From a virus, in the IMG/VR virus record IMGVR_UViG_3300020192_000037, positions 1-36,534 of that record: DNA of 36,534 bases; one strand, written 5' to 3'. The translations under genes and the position numbers were made by a program. Shown here piece after piece: positions 6,504 to 15,384 of this stretch. The first letter of the stretch is position 1; each line of letters starts with the position of its first letter. The notes under the pieces were generated by a model. The model saw nothing but the letters and a program-made list of their open reading frames with translations. It made no database searches and was not told the origin of the DNA.

Positions 6504-6522
6504 ATTATATCACACTATATCA
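6504..6522 (-). promoter_or_regulatory. Tandem extended -10 promoters (TGATATAGT and TGATATAAT)
   Basis: Two overlapping-spaced copies of the motif lie on the minus strand: TGATATAGT at 6514-6522 and GTGTGATATAAT ending at 6504. The downstream copy is 8 nt from the ATG at 6495. They would give a leaderless or near-leaderless transcript of the 292-residue gene. Confidence 0.55.
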
Positions 6523-6549
6523 AGAAACACAATAAAAATCTAACCTAAA

Positions 6550-6693
6550 TCACGGCTCCAGATCAGGAGAACCACCTTCGCGGACTTGCTGTGGGCAGAT
6601 CCTGGAGGGGTCTGTGTATCTCTCGTGCCATGGTGCTTCCGACGGTTCAACTCCGGGAGTAGTTTTTACTGGTGTTATTACTGGGTTAGGCAT
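6550..6693 (-). CDS. Small Pro-rich hypothetical protein (47 aa)
   Basis: ATG at 6693 has GGAG 8 nt upstream and overlaps the stop of the 138-residue gene (ATGCCTAA), so it is coupled. The protein starts MPNPVITPVKTTPGVEPSEA and later has RYTDPSRICPQQVREGG. Its DNA is clearly GC-richer than the flanks, with codons such as CCG, TCG and CGC that are rare in neighbours, which suggests separate origin. The function is unknown. Confidence 0.6.
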   Translation of the reverse strand: MPNPVITPVKTTPGVEPSEAPWHERYTDPSRICPQQVREGGSPDLEP

Positions 6694-7102
6694 TTCTTTT
6701 CTCCTCTAATGCTATCATCGCATCCGTTATTTCTTGTTTAGTGAACGTTTGTTCAACTTCTATACTACTATTATACTCTTCTCCGCGTAGTTCTTTTCGT
6801 CCTTTGAATGTTTTTAGTAGTATATTTTTTCCTATTAGTGCTCCATTAGAACTTTTTGCGTCTTGTGGTGTAGTAGAATCTATTGCTAATAGATCTTTTA
6901 TATTTAGTATTAATGCTGCTTCGTCTACTTCATTTTCGTGGCAAAATAATATTGCTGTAGATATAGCTTCATTTAATTCATAATTAAATGGTGGGTTTTT
7001 CATTTGATCTAAATTAGGTAACTCGTGTCTAATACATTTATGAAGTAACCATAATTCTTCTTTTGTAAATACTATGCTTGTGGTGTCTAAGATCTCTATC
7101 AT
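6686..7102 (-). CDS. Hypothetical phage protein (138 aa)
   Basis: A helical, acidic 138-residue protein (TKEELWLLHKCIRHELPNL near the start, TFTKQEITDAMIALEEKRNA at the end). It shows no membrane span or catalytic motif. It is the first gene after the tail-tip genes and is followed by a coupled 47-residue gene. The ATG at 7102 lacks a clear ribosome-binding site; the sequence just upstream is the end of a TnpB relic, so an insertion may have displaced its original start signals. Confidence 0.65.
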   Translation of the reverse strand: MIEILDTTSIVFTKEELWLLHKCIRHELPNLDQMKNPPFNYELNEAISTAILFCHENEVDEAALILNIKDLLAIDSTTPQDAKSSNGALIGKNILLKTFKGRKELRGEEYNSSIEVEQTFTKQEITDAMIALEEKRNA

Positions 7103-7130
7103 GAGCTATAAACTAAGTTGATTTCTTGCT

Positions 7131-7241
7131 TCAATGAATCACTACCCAATTATATATAAATCTAGTACACCCAAAATGCTTACTGAGTAATTCTTTTTGT
7201 TTTTCTGTTGGAGATAGTCTATATTTATATGCTTTAATCAT
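7131..7241 (-). pseudogene. TnpB relic, N-terminal fragment (IS200/IS605-type)
   Basis: The 36-residue frame MIKAYKYRLSPTEKQKELLS followed by KHFGCTRFIYNWVVIH matches the TnpB N-terminus; the intact copy here begins MLKTYKYRIYPNKKQEIILL and has CRFLYN. It stops where family members continue for over 300 residues. Just after the stop, TTGAAGCAAGAA resembles the TTGAAGTCAGAA at the 3' end of the intact element. Both ends therefore seem kept while the middle is deleted, like a small non-autonomous derivative. Promoter and start spacing equal those of the intact copy. Confidence 0.7.
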
Positions 7242-7247
7242 ACTTTC

Positions 7248-7256
7248 ACTATATCA
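7248..7256 (-). promoter_or_regulatory. Extended -10 promoter of the TnpB relic (TGATATAGT)
   Basis: The minus strand reads AGTGTGATATAGT and then six bases before the ATG at 7241. The intact TnpB has AGTGTGATATAAT and six bases before its ATG, so this is conserved element sequence as well as a promoter. Confidence 0.5.
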
Positions 7257-7290
7257 CACTTTTTAGAAATTTATATTATTTTTTATAAAA

Positions 7291-9855
7291 CTAGAGTCCT
7301 TGAGCATAGAAACCATCGCAATAAACTAAAGTAGTATTATATATTAATATTCCAGCATTATTTCCATTTACTGGACTTCCATCTTCATAAGTTATGATTA
7401 ATTTTCCATCTACCCATACTCTAATTAACCCAGCTATTTTAATTACTCTTAGCTCCATTCTTCCATTGGAATTAGGAGTATAGGAAACAAAAGCCGGATA
7501 AGTAGTAGCACCAGCACTTACACGTTGTATATCTATTCTGTTTGTTACATCATCCCAATAAGCATAATAATAATTACTACTATTTAAATAACTAAATGTT
7601 AATCCAACAGTTTCTACTGCGCTCGCACTTAAAGAAGAAAATTTAGCTTCTACTACTTGATTAGATGTACCTAATGTCTGATGAACAACGCTTACACCAG
7701 CAGTATCTGCTTTTATTCTATTTCCAGATACAGACATTGCTGCACCAACAGCCGTCCAGACAGTACCTGTAGGAGGAGTACCAATTGATGCTGCGATGTC
7801 TGGTCTTTTAAAATCATCATATACAATTGCAGTTGGGTTTCTAAAATTATGAGATGGGGTTAATGTGACTTCTGTTTGAAATAATTCTCCTATAGCTATA
7901 TGGTGTTTTATTCCTATTACTCTGTAATATTCATTTATTCCTAATCCGGTTTCTACACCACCAGTATCTTTGTATCTTACCAGTTCTCCTAGCTCCAACG
8001 CAATCATATCAGTAGTAACAGCAGAAGTACTATTATGATAATCACCCCAGAGAAAATCTAAAATTAGATTAGAAGTATAATATCTATGTTTTTTTAATTC
8101 TGATACTGTGTAGTTTCTCATCAACGGAATGTCTCCGTAATAAGAAAAATCATGATCTATTGTTCCTGTTCCAATAAAAGTAATGGGTGTATTTTCTATT
8201 CTTTCTATAGATACTTCTTCATTTGGTTGCACAAGTGGGGTAGTTCCTCTTATTTGAAGCTTAGTGATATAAAAAGGATTAAGAGGATGATAAAAACCAA
8301 TTACTCCTCCATTAGATCCAAAAGCACCAAAGGAAACAGTAATTGGTGCGCCAGGAGGAGTAATTATATAATCTGTACCCGTTCCATTTGCTAGAGAATT
8401 TAATTTATAATCTACATTAGCTACTGGTGTAATAGGAGTAGATAGTGTTTCATAATATATATAAGCTGTATATCCAAATCTTTCTGGAACTAATCTAGAA
8501 TCATTGGTTTCTGCCCCCCTTGGGTCAGACCAAATAACAGCAGTTGCAGATTGAGACGAATCATATTTCATTACTTTTATTTTTGATTTTATTGCCATAT
8601 CTTCTACTCTATATTTCTCATTTGCAGAAATAGGAAGAATAGAGGTTCCTTGTCCCCAAGTTCTACTTACTGTAGAACCCATCATATTAGAGGCTTTTTT
8701 AAAAATAAACTTACTGTCTTTAGATGTATAAAAAAACCCAGCTAGTTCATGATTAGCTACATCATTAGCTTGTTGCCAAACATTTATTTCTGATGATGTG
8801 GTAGTAGAAGACTCACCATACTTACTAGCATAATGAATTCTTATTTGTATACTATCTACACTAATGGTTTGTATAGCAGTATTAGCAGCATTGTCTTCAA
8901 ATATTATATCTACACCAAAAGTATTAGAGTTAATAGATTCATACTGTCCACTATTACTACCAGCTAAACTTTGACTACTACCAAATACATATGCAGTATC
9001 AGAAGTAGTTAAAGGAATTGGAGTTGTAACAAGATTTCCATAACCATATGTACTATATCTTAATTCTACTGATTTTATGTTGGCTTCTGCTGTAGCTTTA
9101 GCTTCTATTGATATTTCTATTCCATGAATATTATTGATAGTAGTAGGAATATTAAACTGAAAATCAGTAGCTCGTAAGGTAGAAGATTGTTCTTTACTGG
9201 TATTGTCAACAGTTGTCCATGTAGCATAAACAGCATCATCTAGTATGGCATTAGTTGGATTAACCCAAGAAGAGCCTTGATCTTCACTTGCACCACATCT
9301 TTTAGTTATAATAATTTCTTTGAAAGAAAAAGAAGGTTGTTCTCCTATCCAAAAATTACTTAATATATTATCTGAAGAATCTAATGTATAATTACTTGCT
9401 GATATTGTTGGTATTTGTCCTAATAGTAATGCCATAGCTGCACTTACACTAGATGTTGTTTGTATTGCTACAGATATGGGAGTACTAAAGTTAGCATATA
9501 AAGAAATATCGTCAGCAGTTATTGACACACTGTTTTGTTTTGATTGAGCATCGTATTGATTAGTATAATTAGAAATAAAGCCTTGCCAAGCTATTGTACC
9601 AGATACCTTTACTCTTAATTTTACGCCCTGTTGAAGTTTTCCATATAAAACAGAAAAACTATTTTCAATAGTAAATACTCTTAAAGGATCTAAAAATTGT
9701 ATTGTTAATTGAGATCCTTGTGGTAAATAGTTTTCGTCTACTCCTCTATCTATATCTATAGATGTACCAGTACCTGTTAGATACCCAGTTAAGTCTGTAG
9801 AATAAGTATTGTTATTGAGAAAGTCTGCTTCTATTAGTATTGTTGGTGTTGCCAT
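7291..9855 (-). CDS. Tail-tip/baseplate protein, paralog C, with beta-sandwich insert and LamG-like C-terminus (854 aa)
   Basis: Residues 1-130 form a conserved N-terminal block (ILIEADFLNNNTY, DIDRGVDENY, VKLRVKVSGTIAWQGFI) shared with the two upstream genes. Residues about 185-345 are a beta-sandwich insert that resembles the insert of paralog A. The core resumes at WQQANDVANHELAGFFY, and the last 190 residues (YDDFKRPDIAAS, then VEAKFSSLSAS, SSNYYYAYWDD) look like a concanavalin/LamG-type carbohydrate-binding fold. All three paralogs end in Y(A/T)QG(L/I). It is probably a tail-tip or receptor-binding component; its position after the tape measure supports this. Confidence 0.75.
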   Translation of the reverse strand: MATPTILIEADFLNNNTYSTDLTGYLTGTGTSIDIDRGVDENYLPQGSQLTIQFLDPLRVFTIENSFSVLYGKLQQGVKLRVKVSGTIAWQGFISNYTNQYDAQSKQNSVSITADDISLYANFSTPISVAIQTTSSVSAAMALLLGQIPTISASNYTLDSSDNILSNFWIGEQPSFSFKEIIITKRCGASEDQGSSWVNPTNAILDDAVYATWTTVDNTSKEQSSTLRATDFQFNIPTTINNIHGIEISIEAKATAEANIKSVELRYSTYGYGNLVTTPIPLTTSDTAYVFGSSQSLAGSNSGQYESINSNTFGVDIIFEDNAANTAIQTISVDSIQIRIHYASKYGESSTTTSSEINVWQQANDVANHELAGFFYTSKDSKFIFKKASNMMGSTVSRTWGQGTSILPISANEKYRVEDMAIKSKIKVMKYDSSQSATAVIWSDPRGAETNDSRLVPERFGYTAYIYYETLSTPITPVANVDYKLNSLANGTGTDYIITPPGAPITVSFGAFGSNGGVIGFYHPLNPFYITKLQIRGTTPLVQPNEEVSIERIENTPITFIGTGTIDHDFSYYGDIPLMRNYTVSELKKHRYYTSNLILDFLWGDYHNSTSAVTTDMIALELGELVRYKDTGGVETGLGINEYYRVIGIKHHIAIGELFQTEVTLTPSHNFRNPTAIVYDDFKRPDIAASIGTPPTGTVWTAVGAAMSVSGNRIKADTAGVSVVHQTLGTSNQVVEAKFSSLSASAVETVGLTFSYLNSSNYYYAYWDDVTNRIDIQRVSAGATTYPAFVSYTPNSNGRMELRVIKIAGLIRVWVDGKLIITYEDGSPVNGNNAGILIYNTTLVYCDGFYAQGL

Positions 9856-9858
9856 TAA

Positions 9859-11889
9859 TTATATTCCTTGTGTATATATATTATCAAATAATGTATTTGA
9901 GTCTGAGATAACACCACAATATGTTCCAGCGGCAGATAAATTAATATGAGATGTTGATAATACTAATTTACCATCTGCAAATATTTTAACTTTATTGCTT
10001 TTTTTAACTACTCTTAATTCTAAAGTATTATTACTTTTTCGTGTATAGGATACTATATCAGTATTTAAGGACACGCCATTGTGACTAAAAGCAATTGTTT
10101 GTCCATTAACGGGATTATATCCATAAGCAGCTTCAAAAACATCATTTAAAAAATTAGTGCCAGAGAAAAGTATCTTTACGAAACCAGAAGAAGTAACTCC
10201 TAGATTACTAAAAAAAACCTCTACTATTTGTTCAACAGATCCTAAATTAAAATAACTTACATTATTAGAAGTATTTGGAGTAGCTGTATTGTTATTTATA
10301 TGAAATCCACCAGCATCATTAGTCCAAATATGACCAGTAGGAGAGGTGTCTAATGATGATGCTGTGTTTGGTCTGTCAAAATCGTCCCAAGCAATATTAC
10401 TTTTATCTCTAAACATATGACTTGGTATTAACTTTACTGTTGTTTCAAACAATTGACCTATTGCTATATTGTGATCTATTGATACAACTCTAAAGTAATC
10501 ATCTACATTGGATCCAGTATTAGTTATAGATTTATAATAAACAAGATCATATAATTCTAATGCAATCATATCGGCAATTATTGCTGTATCTTCTGTTGTT
10601 GTTAATGCACTTCCCCACTTAAATTGTAATTCTAAAGCAGGATTTGAGTATCTATGTATTCTTAATTGTGAATAAATATAATCTCTAACTATATAAGTGT
10701 CTGAAAGAAAATCAAATTTCTTTTTAATAGACCCTATTTGATTATATATTGAGGGAGGAGCTAGTTCTCTAGAAAACACTACTGAACTGGTTGGTGGACT
10801 TGCTGGTACACCTCGTATTTGCATTTTACTGATATAAAAAGGGGTGGCAGAGAAATTGTAAAAGAATACAGTACCATTAGCTCCATTATTAACAAAACTA
10901 AATGTTAAATCTGCTTGTCTATCTCCGCCTGTTCCATTATTACTTGAATTAACTAAATAATCAGTAGTATATGCCGGTGTTGTTATAGAACTAGCTACAT
11001 AATCATAAGTAGCAGTAAATTCATATGTTTCATATGCTTCTACTTTTCTTGCTCCTCCATTTATTAAATCTATAGTCTCTCTATACATTATTACTGTACC
11101 AGCAGGATCTACTTGATAATTTGTTGTTTCTATTTCTGCTTTTTGTGCAATATCTTCAAATTTTATTTCATAATTTTCATATACAGGTAAAACATTTGTT
11201 CCACTTCCCCATAATTTAGGAGAAGCAACACCAAGAATATTTTCTATTTTTTTAAACACCAATGTATTACTTTTATTAACAAATAGTACTCCACCCATAT
11301 CATGATCAGCTAAGTTTTGTAAAGCACCCCAAGCACTTGTTCCTTGTGTATCTATCCTTTGTTCTGCTAAATTAGCTGTTATTCCTGCCCAATAAAAAGG
11401 TAAAGTTGTTGTGGAGGTATCAAAACTTGTAGTAATAGTAGGAAATATTTGATTAGTTATTAGTGTCATAGCTGCATTTACAGTAATTGATCCACTATAT
11501 GCAGCAGAAATATTAGCATATTTATTTATTATTCCACCAATATCTTGTGCATTTATATTACAAATATTTACTTTATTTCTAGCATCAAACTTCCAACCAT
11601 AACTAATAATATGACCTTGCCAAACAATAACAGTATTTATTTTTACTCTTAACTTTACTCCGACTTCTATTTTTCCATATAAAGAGCTGGAACCTAATGT
11701 TTGAGTAAATATTCTAGATTTATTAGTTACTGAGAAATTTATTTCAGAAGTATTATATTGTAAATTATCATCTACTCCTCTAGATATAGAAAAACCACTA
11801 CCAACTCCAATAATATAGTCATGAAGATTAGTGTTCCAAGTAGAGTTCCCTGCAAAATCAGCTTCTATTAATACTGTTGGTCTAGCCAT
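9859..11889 (-). CDS. Tail-tip/baseplate protein, paralog B, minimal form (676 aa)
   Basis: This is the shortest of three tandem paralogs. It has the N-terminal block (MARPTVLIEADFAGNSTWNT, SRGVDDNLQYNTSE, GVKLRVKINTVIVWQGHI), the middle core (ALQNLADHDMGGVLFVNKSN, LVFKK) and the C-terminal LamG-like domain (AWDDFDRPNTASSLD, TGHIWTND), ending YTQGI. It lacks the beta-sandwich insert of paralog C and the propeller of paralog A. Its start follows the stop of paralog A within a few bases, and GGxxGKxV-type enzymatic motifs are absent. A tail-tip hub or fibre role is inferred. Confidence 0.75.
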   Translation of the reverse strand: MARPTVLIEADFAGNSTWNTNLHDYIIGVGSGFSISRGVDDNLQYNTSEINFSVTNKSRIFTQTLGSSSLYGKIEVGVKLRVKINTVIVWQGHIISYGWKFDARNKVNICNINAQDIGGIINKYANISAAYSGSITVNAAMTLITNQIFPTITTSFDTSTTTLPFYWAGITANLAEQRIDTQGTSAWGALQNLADHDMGGVLFVNKSNTLVFKKIENILGVASPKLWGSGTNVLPVYENYEIKFEDIAQKAEIETTNYQVDPAGTVIMYRETIDLINGGARKVEAYETYEFTATYDYVASSITTPAYTTDYLVNSSNNGTGGDRQADLTFSFVNNGANGTVFFYNFSATPFYISKMQIRGVPASPPTSSVVFSRELAPPSIYNQIGSIKKKFDFLSDTYIVRDYIYSQLRIHRYSNPALELQFKWGSALTTTEDTAIIADMIALELYDLVYYKSITNTGSNVDDYFRVVSIDHNIAIGQLFETTVKLIPSHMFRDKSNIAWDDFDRPNTASSLDTSPTGHIWTNDAGGFHINNNTATPNTSNNVSYFNLGSVEQIVEVFFSNLGVTSSGFVKILFSGTNFLNDVFEAAYGYNPVNGQTIAFSHNGVSLNTDIVSYTRKSNNTLELRVVKKSNKVKIFADGKLVLSTSHINLSAAGTYCGVISDSNTLFDNIYTQGI

Positions 11890-11892
11890 TTA

Positions 11893-14800
11893 TCAAAGTC
11901 CTTGAGCGTAAAAATTAGTAAAATCATTTTGTGTTCCACCACTAGATGCTGAATTTTGACTAAGTAAGCCTACTTTTGTGGCTGTATTTAAGAAACTATC
12001 TGTACCAGAATACAATTCTCTATATCCAACGTATGCTTTAATATAGTTATCATAACACATAACCCTTAATCCATTGACTCCTGAGCCTAATGTATACGGA
12101 GTTAATGTTGCTACATGTGTGGTAGCACCGGCTATTACTTTATCTAAATAAACAAACGTAGTTCCAATTATATCCCCAACATATAATGCCCAATAATTAC
12201 TTGAGTCTTGATATCTAAACACCACTCCTCCCTTAGCTGTTCCACCGGAACCAACTATTTCTCCAGCAATTACCTCTACAACTTGTTTAGCTGTAGTTAA
12301 TTCTAAAGTGGCTATTTCTATTGTAAAGATACCAGCACTTCCTTGTGCTTTATTACTTAATATAGACAATCCACTAGACCAAACGTGTCCTGATGGAGAG
12401 TTTCCTAGTGACGAAGAATTTCCTCTTTTAAAATAATCCCAAGCTACTTTATCTACGTTTCTATTAGTCCAAAAAGGCAACGTAGTTAGTGTAGTTTGTA
12501 TTAGTTCACCTATATTTAATTGATGATTTATTCCTACTATTCTTAGTGGATAGTCTATGTTCATACCATCAGATGTTGTTTTGTCTGCATATCTAAATGT
12601 TTGAAATAATTCTGTTTGAACTAAAAATGAATTTTTAGTATTTTCTGTAGATATTGATGAATTCCAATTATATGAAAGATTTAATTTAGGATTAGTATAT
12701 CGTGATGTTTTGAAATTACCAATGGAGAAACCAGTAACTACCTTAGAGTCTGGCAAATAGAGTAGCTCTTCTTCTGTTTGCCCAGTTCCCCAGATAGTAG
12801 TAGTGTTTACAATTAGTGGCTCATTATATTCTGTAAATTTATCATTCAAAGGTAAACTTAACGGTGTTCCTCTTATTTGAAATTTAGTCATATAAATGAT
12901 AGCAGCAGAGTTATTAAATATATAAAGATTGCCCTCTGTTCCTAAATCATAAAAATCTATTATAGCAGCGTTGTTTTGATTATTGGTTCCATTTATTGTT
13001 GATGCAAAAGTGTAATCAACATCAACTAGTAATGGCTCAGTTTTATATACTTGATTTATATTGTATTTAATAGTAGTTTCATAAACACCATATGGTGCAA
13101 TTTCAATACTATCTGATTTAGCAGATCCTTTAGTTTCTACATATACTAAAAGTCCATCTTGTCCAATAACATAAGATTTAGTATTTAATTTATATCTAGT
13201 TTTTCTATCTTCTGCTCTTAATTCATACTCTGCTTCATAAGGAGAAGTATCATTAGCATAATCTGGACCAACAGAATAAGTAGGAGTAGAGTATAAATTA
13301 CTAGATCTCTTTTTAAAAGTTAATTGCCCACTACCACTAATATATAAAAATCCATTTAATTCATGGTATGCTATTTTTTTAATTATTTCCCAAACTGAAC
13401 CGGCATCAGGATCAACAAAGTAAGGAATAATTTGATCTCCAGATTCAAGAGATAATAAACTGTTTCCTTTATATACAAGCAAATAAGGTGATCCACTTGA
13501 TGCTATTGCTAGAGCACCAGTAGAAGTATCAAAAGTTATTCCATTTGTATCACTTGATGAATATGTTAATCCATTAGTTATTTTTTGCCCTATCTCTTTA
13601 TTATTATAATAATACATTAAAACAGAGGTATTAGCAACTGTTCCTATTGCTACTTGTTTATTGTCTAAAGAAAAAGATATTGAATTACCTTGGCCTGGAG
13701 GTAGTGTACTGGGGTCTGCTAATTTAGTTCCGAAAGCAGTTCCAGTCCAATTATAAATAGTAATATAAGGAGAAGAAAGTAAAGATACTCCAATATAATC
13801 TTCTCTTTGAGACCATGCGACCCCTAATGCCGCAGATCCTAAAGCTGTGACAGGATTTGTTATTTTAGTTCCAAAGACATTTTTATTCCAATTATATACA
13901 GACAAATAAGGACTAGTATTATGACCAACAGCTAAATAATTACCAGATGGAGAAAAAGAAACAGATTTTCCATCTCCGGTTGGTATAGTGGTTGGATTTG
14001 CTCTTTTGAGGCCAATAGCTTTTATGTTGTTGTCTTCGTAATATACTGTCATTTTAACATAGTCTATATCTATTAACATACCAGACGCTTGTAAACTAAA
14101 CCCAAACCCAACATCATTAACTATAGAGTATGTTGATGCATATCCCCATTTGTCTGTCGGTCCACCAAAAACAACAGTTTGATTTGCAGACAAAAAAGCA
14201 TTAGGTTCTTTTTTAACTCCTACTACCACTCCCCCATAGTATAGTTGAAGTCCAGCTACTCTGCATCCCCAAGTATTACCAGCTTGTATTTCTATTTCTA
14301 TACCTGAAATAGTAGCGGTTGAAGGAACAGAAAAACTATAATTCCTACAAATTAAAGGAAAATTACTGCTAGAAAAAGTCTGTGAGGCATCAAGTCCGTT
14401 ATCTGTTTTTATATTATCTGGACTAGACCAATTTCCATTGGTAGCAGTTACTGTTACTGGAAAAGCAGTAGTATTAACAGAAATAGGATAAACACTAATA
14501 TAAGGGCTAACCTCATGCGATATAGCTACTAGTTTAGAATCATGACTGAAACTTATGCCTAAACCTTTTCCTGTAGGTGTTGTAGTAGGGTCTGTAAACC
14601 GTGTCCCAATAGCTCCAGAAACAGCGTCAAAGGCATATAAAGAAAAATATGGTGTATTACTATGGGAAATTCCTAAAATGGTTCCATCAGAACTAAATGC
14701 TACTCCATTACCTTGCCCAGCAAGTGCCGGACTAGGGTTTCCTAACTTGGCTCCGATAGTAGTTCCGTTCCAAGGATATACAGAAACAAATGGACTAGTA

Positions 14801-15381
14801 AAGTGTGCAATAGCTACATATTTACCACTTGGATGAAAAGCAACTGCGTTTCCTGTACTTGCTGGTAATGCTGCTGGATCTGTTGCTTTAGAAACAAAAG
14901 AAGTACCGAAATTATAAATATCTGGTATTAAAATAGCTATTCTTCTTATTGCTTCTGATGTTGTAATATTTTGAGCAAAGGGTACTTTTATTTCAGTGTA
15001 TTTATCTAATATATATGATAAATCATTACAAGTAACTGAACATACATATTGTTTTATTTGAAAATCATATTCATAATCTAAATTAGTAATATACCCTGTC
15101 CATAAATTAAATACTACTGCATCTTTTGTTGCATTTACTCTTATTTTTACTCCTATTCCCCATCTTCCCCAAATAGAACTAGAGTAATTATTTAATGTAA
15201 ATATAGATGATCTATTTGTTAATTTAAATGTTACTTCTGATGATTGATATTCTCTATTTTCATCTATTCCTCTTTGAATATTTACATCACTAAACTCAGC
15301 AACCATATAATCTAATAGACTTAAACTAAAGCTATCATTATTATCTATGTCTGCGTCTATATACAACACACTTGCAGTCAT
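11893..15381 (-). CDS. Tail-tip protein, paralog A, with seven-bladed propeller split by a beta-sandwich (1162 aa)
   Basis: The N-terminal block (ADIDNNDSFSLSLLDYMV, IQRGIDENREYQSSEVTF, GVKIRVN) and the C-terminal block (AWDYFKRGNSSSLGNSPSG, ending FYAQGL) match paralogs B and C. Between them lie seven repeats of the pattern GxGVAFSxDGxxLAISHxxSPY(L/I)SVYxWN, at about residues 165-302 (three) and 453-640 (four), consistent with a WD40-like propeller. A domain of about 150 residues (304-451) interrupts it between blades 3 and 4 and resembles the insert of paralog C. Such propellers usually bind ligands or proteins; here host recognition is likely but inferred. The ATG follows GGAAGA at good spacing. 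Confidence 0.78.
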   Translation of the reverse strand: MTASVLYIDADIDNNDSFSLSLLDYMVAEFSDVNIQRGIDENREYQSSEVTFKLTNRSSIFTLNNYSSSIWGRWGIGVKIRVNATKDAVVFNLWTGYITNLDYEYDFQIKQYVCSVTCNDLSYILDKYTEIKVPFAQNITTSEAIRRIAILIPDIYNFGTSFVSKATDPAALPASTGNAVAFHPSGKYVAIAHFTSPFVSVYPWNGTTIGAKLGNPSPALAGQGNGVAFSSDGTILGISHSNTPYFSLYAFDAVSGAIGTRFTDPTTTPTGKGLGISFSHDSKLVAISHEVSPYISVYPISVNTTAFPVTVTATNGNWSSPDNIKTDNGLDASQTFSSSNFPLICRNYSFSVPSTATISGIEIEIQAGNTWGCRVAGLQLYYGGVVVGVKKEPNAFLSANQTVVFGGPTDKWGYASTYSIVNDVGFGFSLQASGMLIDIDYVKMTVYYEDNNIKAIGLKRANPTTIPTGDGKSVSFSPSGNYLAVGHNTSPYLSVYNWNKNVFGTKITNPVTALGSAALGVAWSQREDYIGVSLLSSPYITIYNWTGTAFGTKLADPSTLPPGQGNSISFSLDNKQVAIGTVANTSVLMYYYNNKEIGQKITNGLTYSSSDTNGITFDTSTGALAIASSGSPYLLVYKGNSLLSLESGDQIIPYFVDPDAGSVWEIIKKIAYHELNGFLYISGSGQLTFKKRSSNLYSTPTYSVGPDYANDTSPYEAEYELRAEDRKTRYKLNTKSYVIGQDGLLVYVETKGSAKSDSIEIAPYGVYETTIKYNINQVYKTEPLLVDVDYTFASTINGTNNQNNAAIIDFYDLGTEGNLYIFNNSAAIIYMTKFQIRGTPLSLPLNDKFTEYNEPLIVNTTTIWGTGQTEEELLYLPDSKVVTGFSIGNFKTSRYTNPKLNLSYNWNSSISTENTKNSFLVQTELFQTFRYADKTTSDGMNIDYPLRIVGINHQLNIGELIQTTLTTLPFWTNRNVDKVAWDYFKRGNSSSLGNSPSGHVWSSGLSILSNKAQGSAGIFTIEIATLELTTAKQVVEVIAGEIVGSGGTAKGGVVFRYQDSSNYWALYVGDIIGTTFVYLDKVIAGATTHVATLTPYTLGSGVNGLRVMCYDNYIKAYVGYRELYSGTDSFLNTATKVGLLSQNSASSGGTQNDFTNFYAQGL

Positions 15382-15384
15382 AGT

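Noticed and set aside
6550-6660. tRNA-like stretch (GGTTCAACTCC)
   Set aside because: No cloverleaf can be drawn and the stretch is coding for a 47-residue protein with a good ribosome site.
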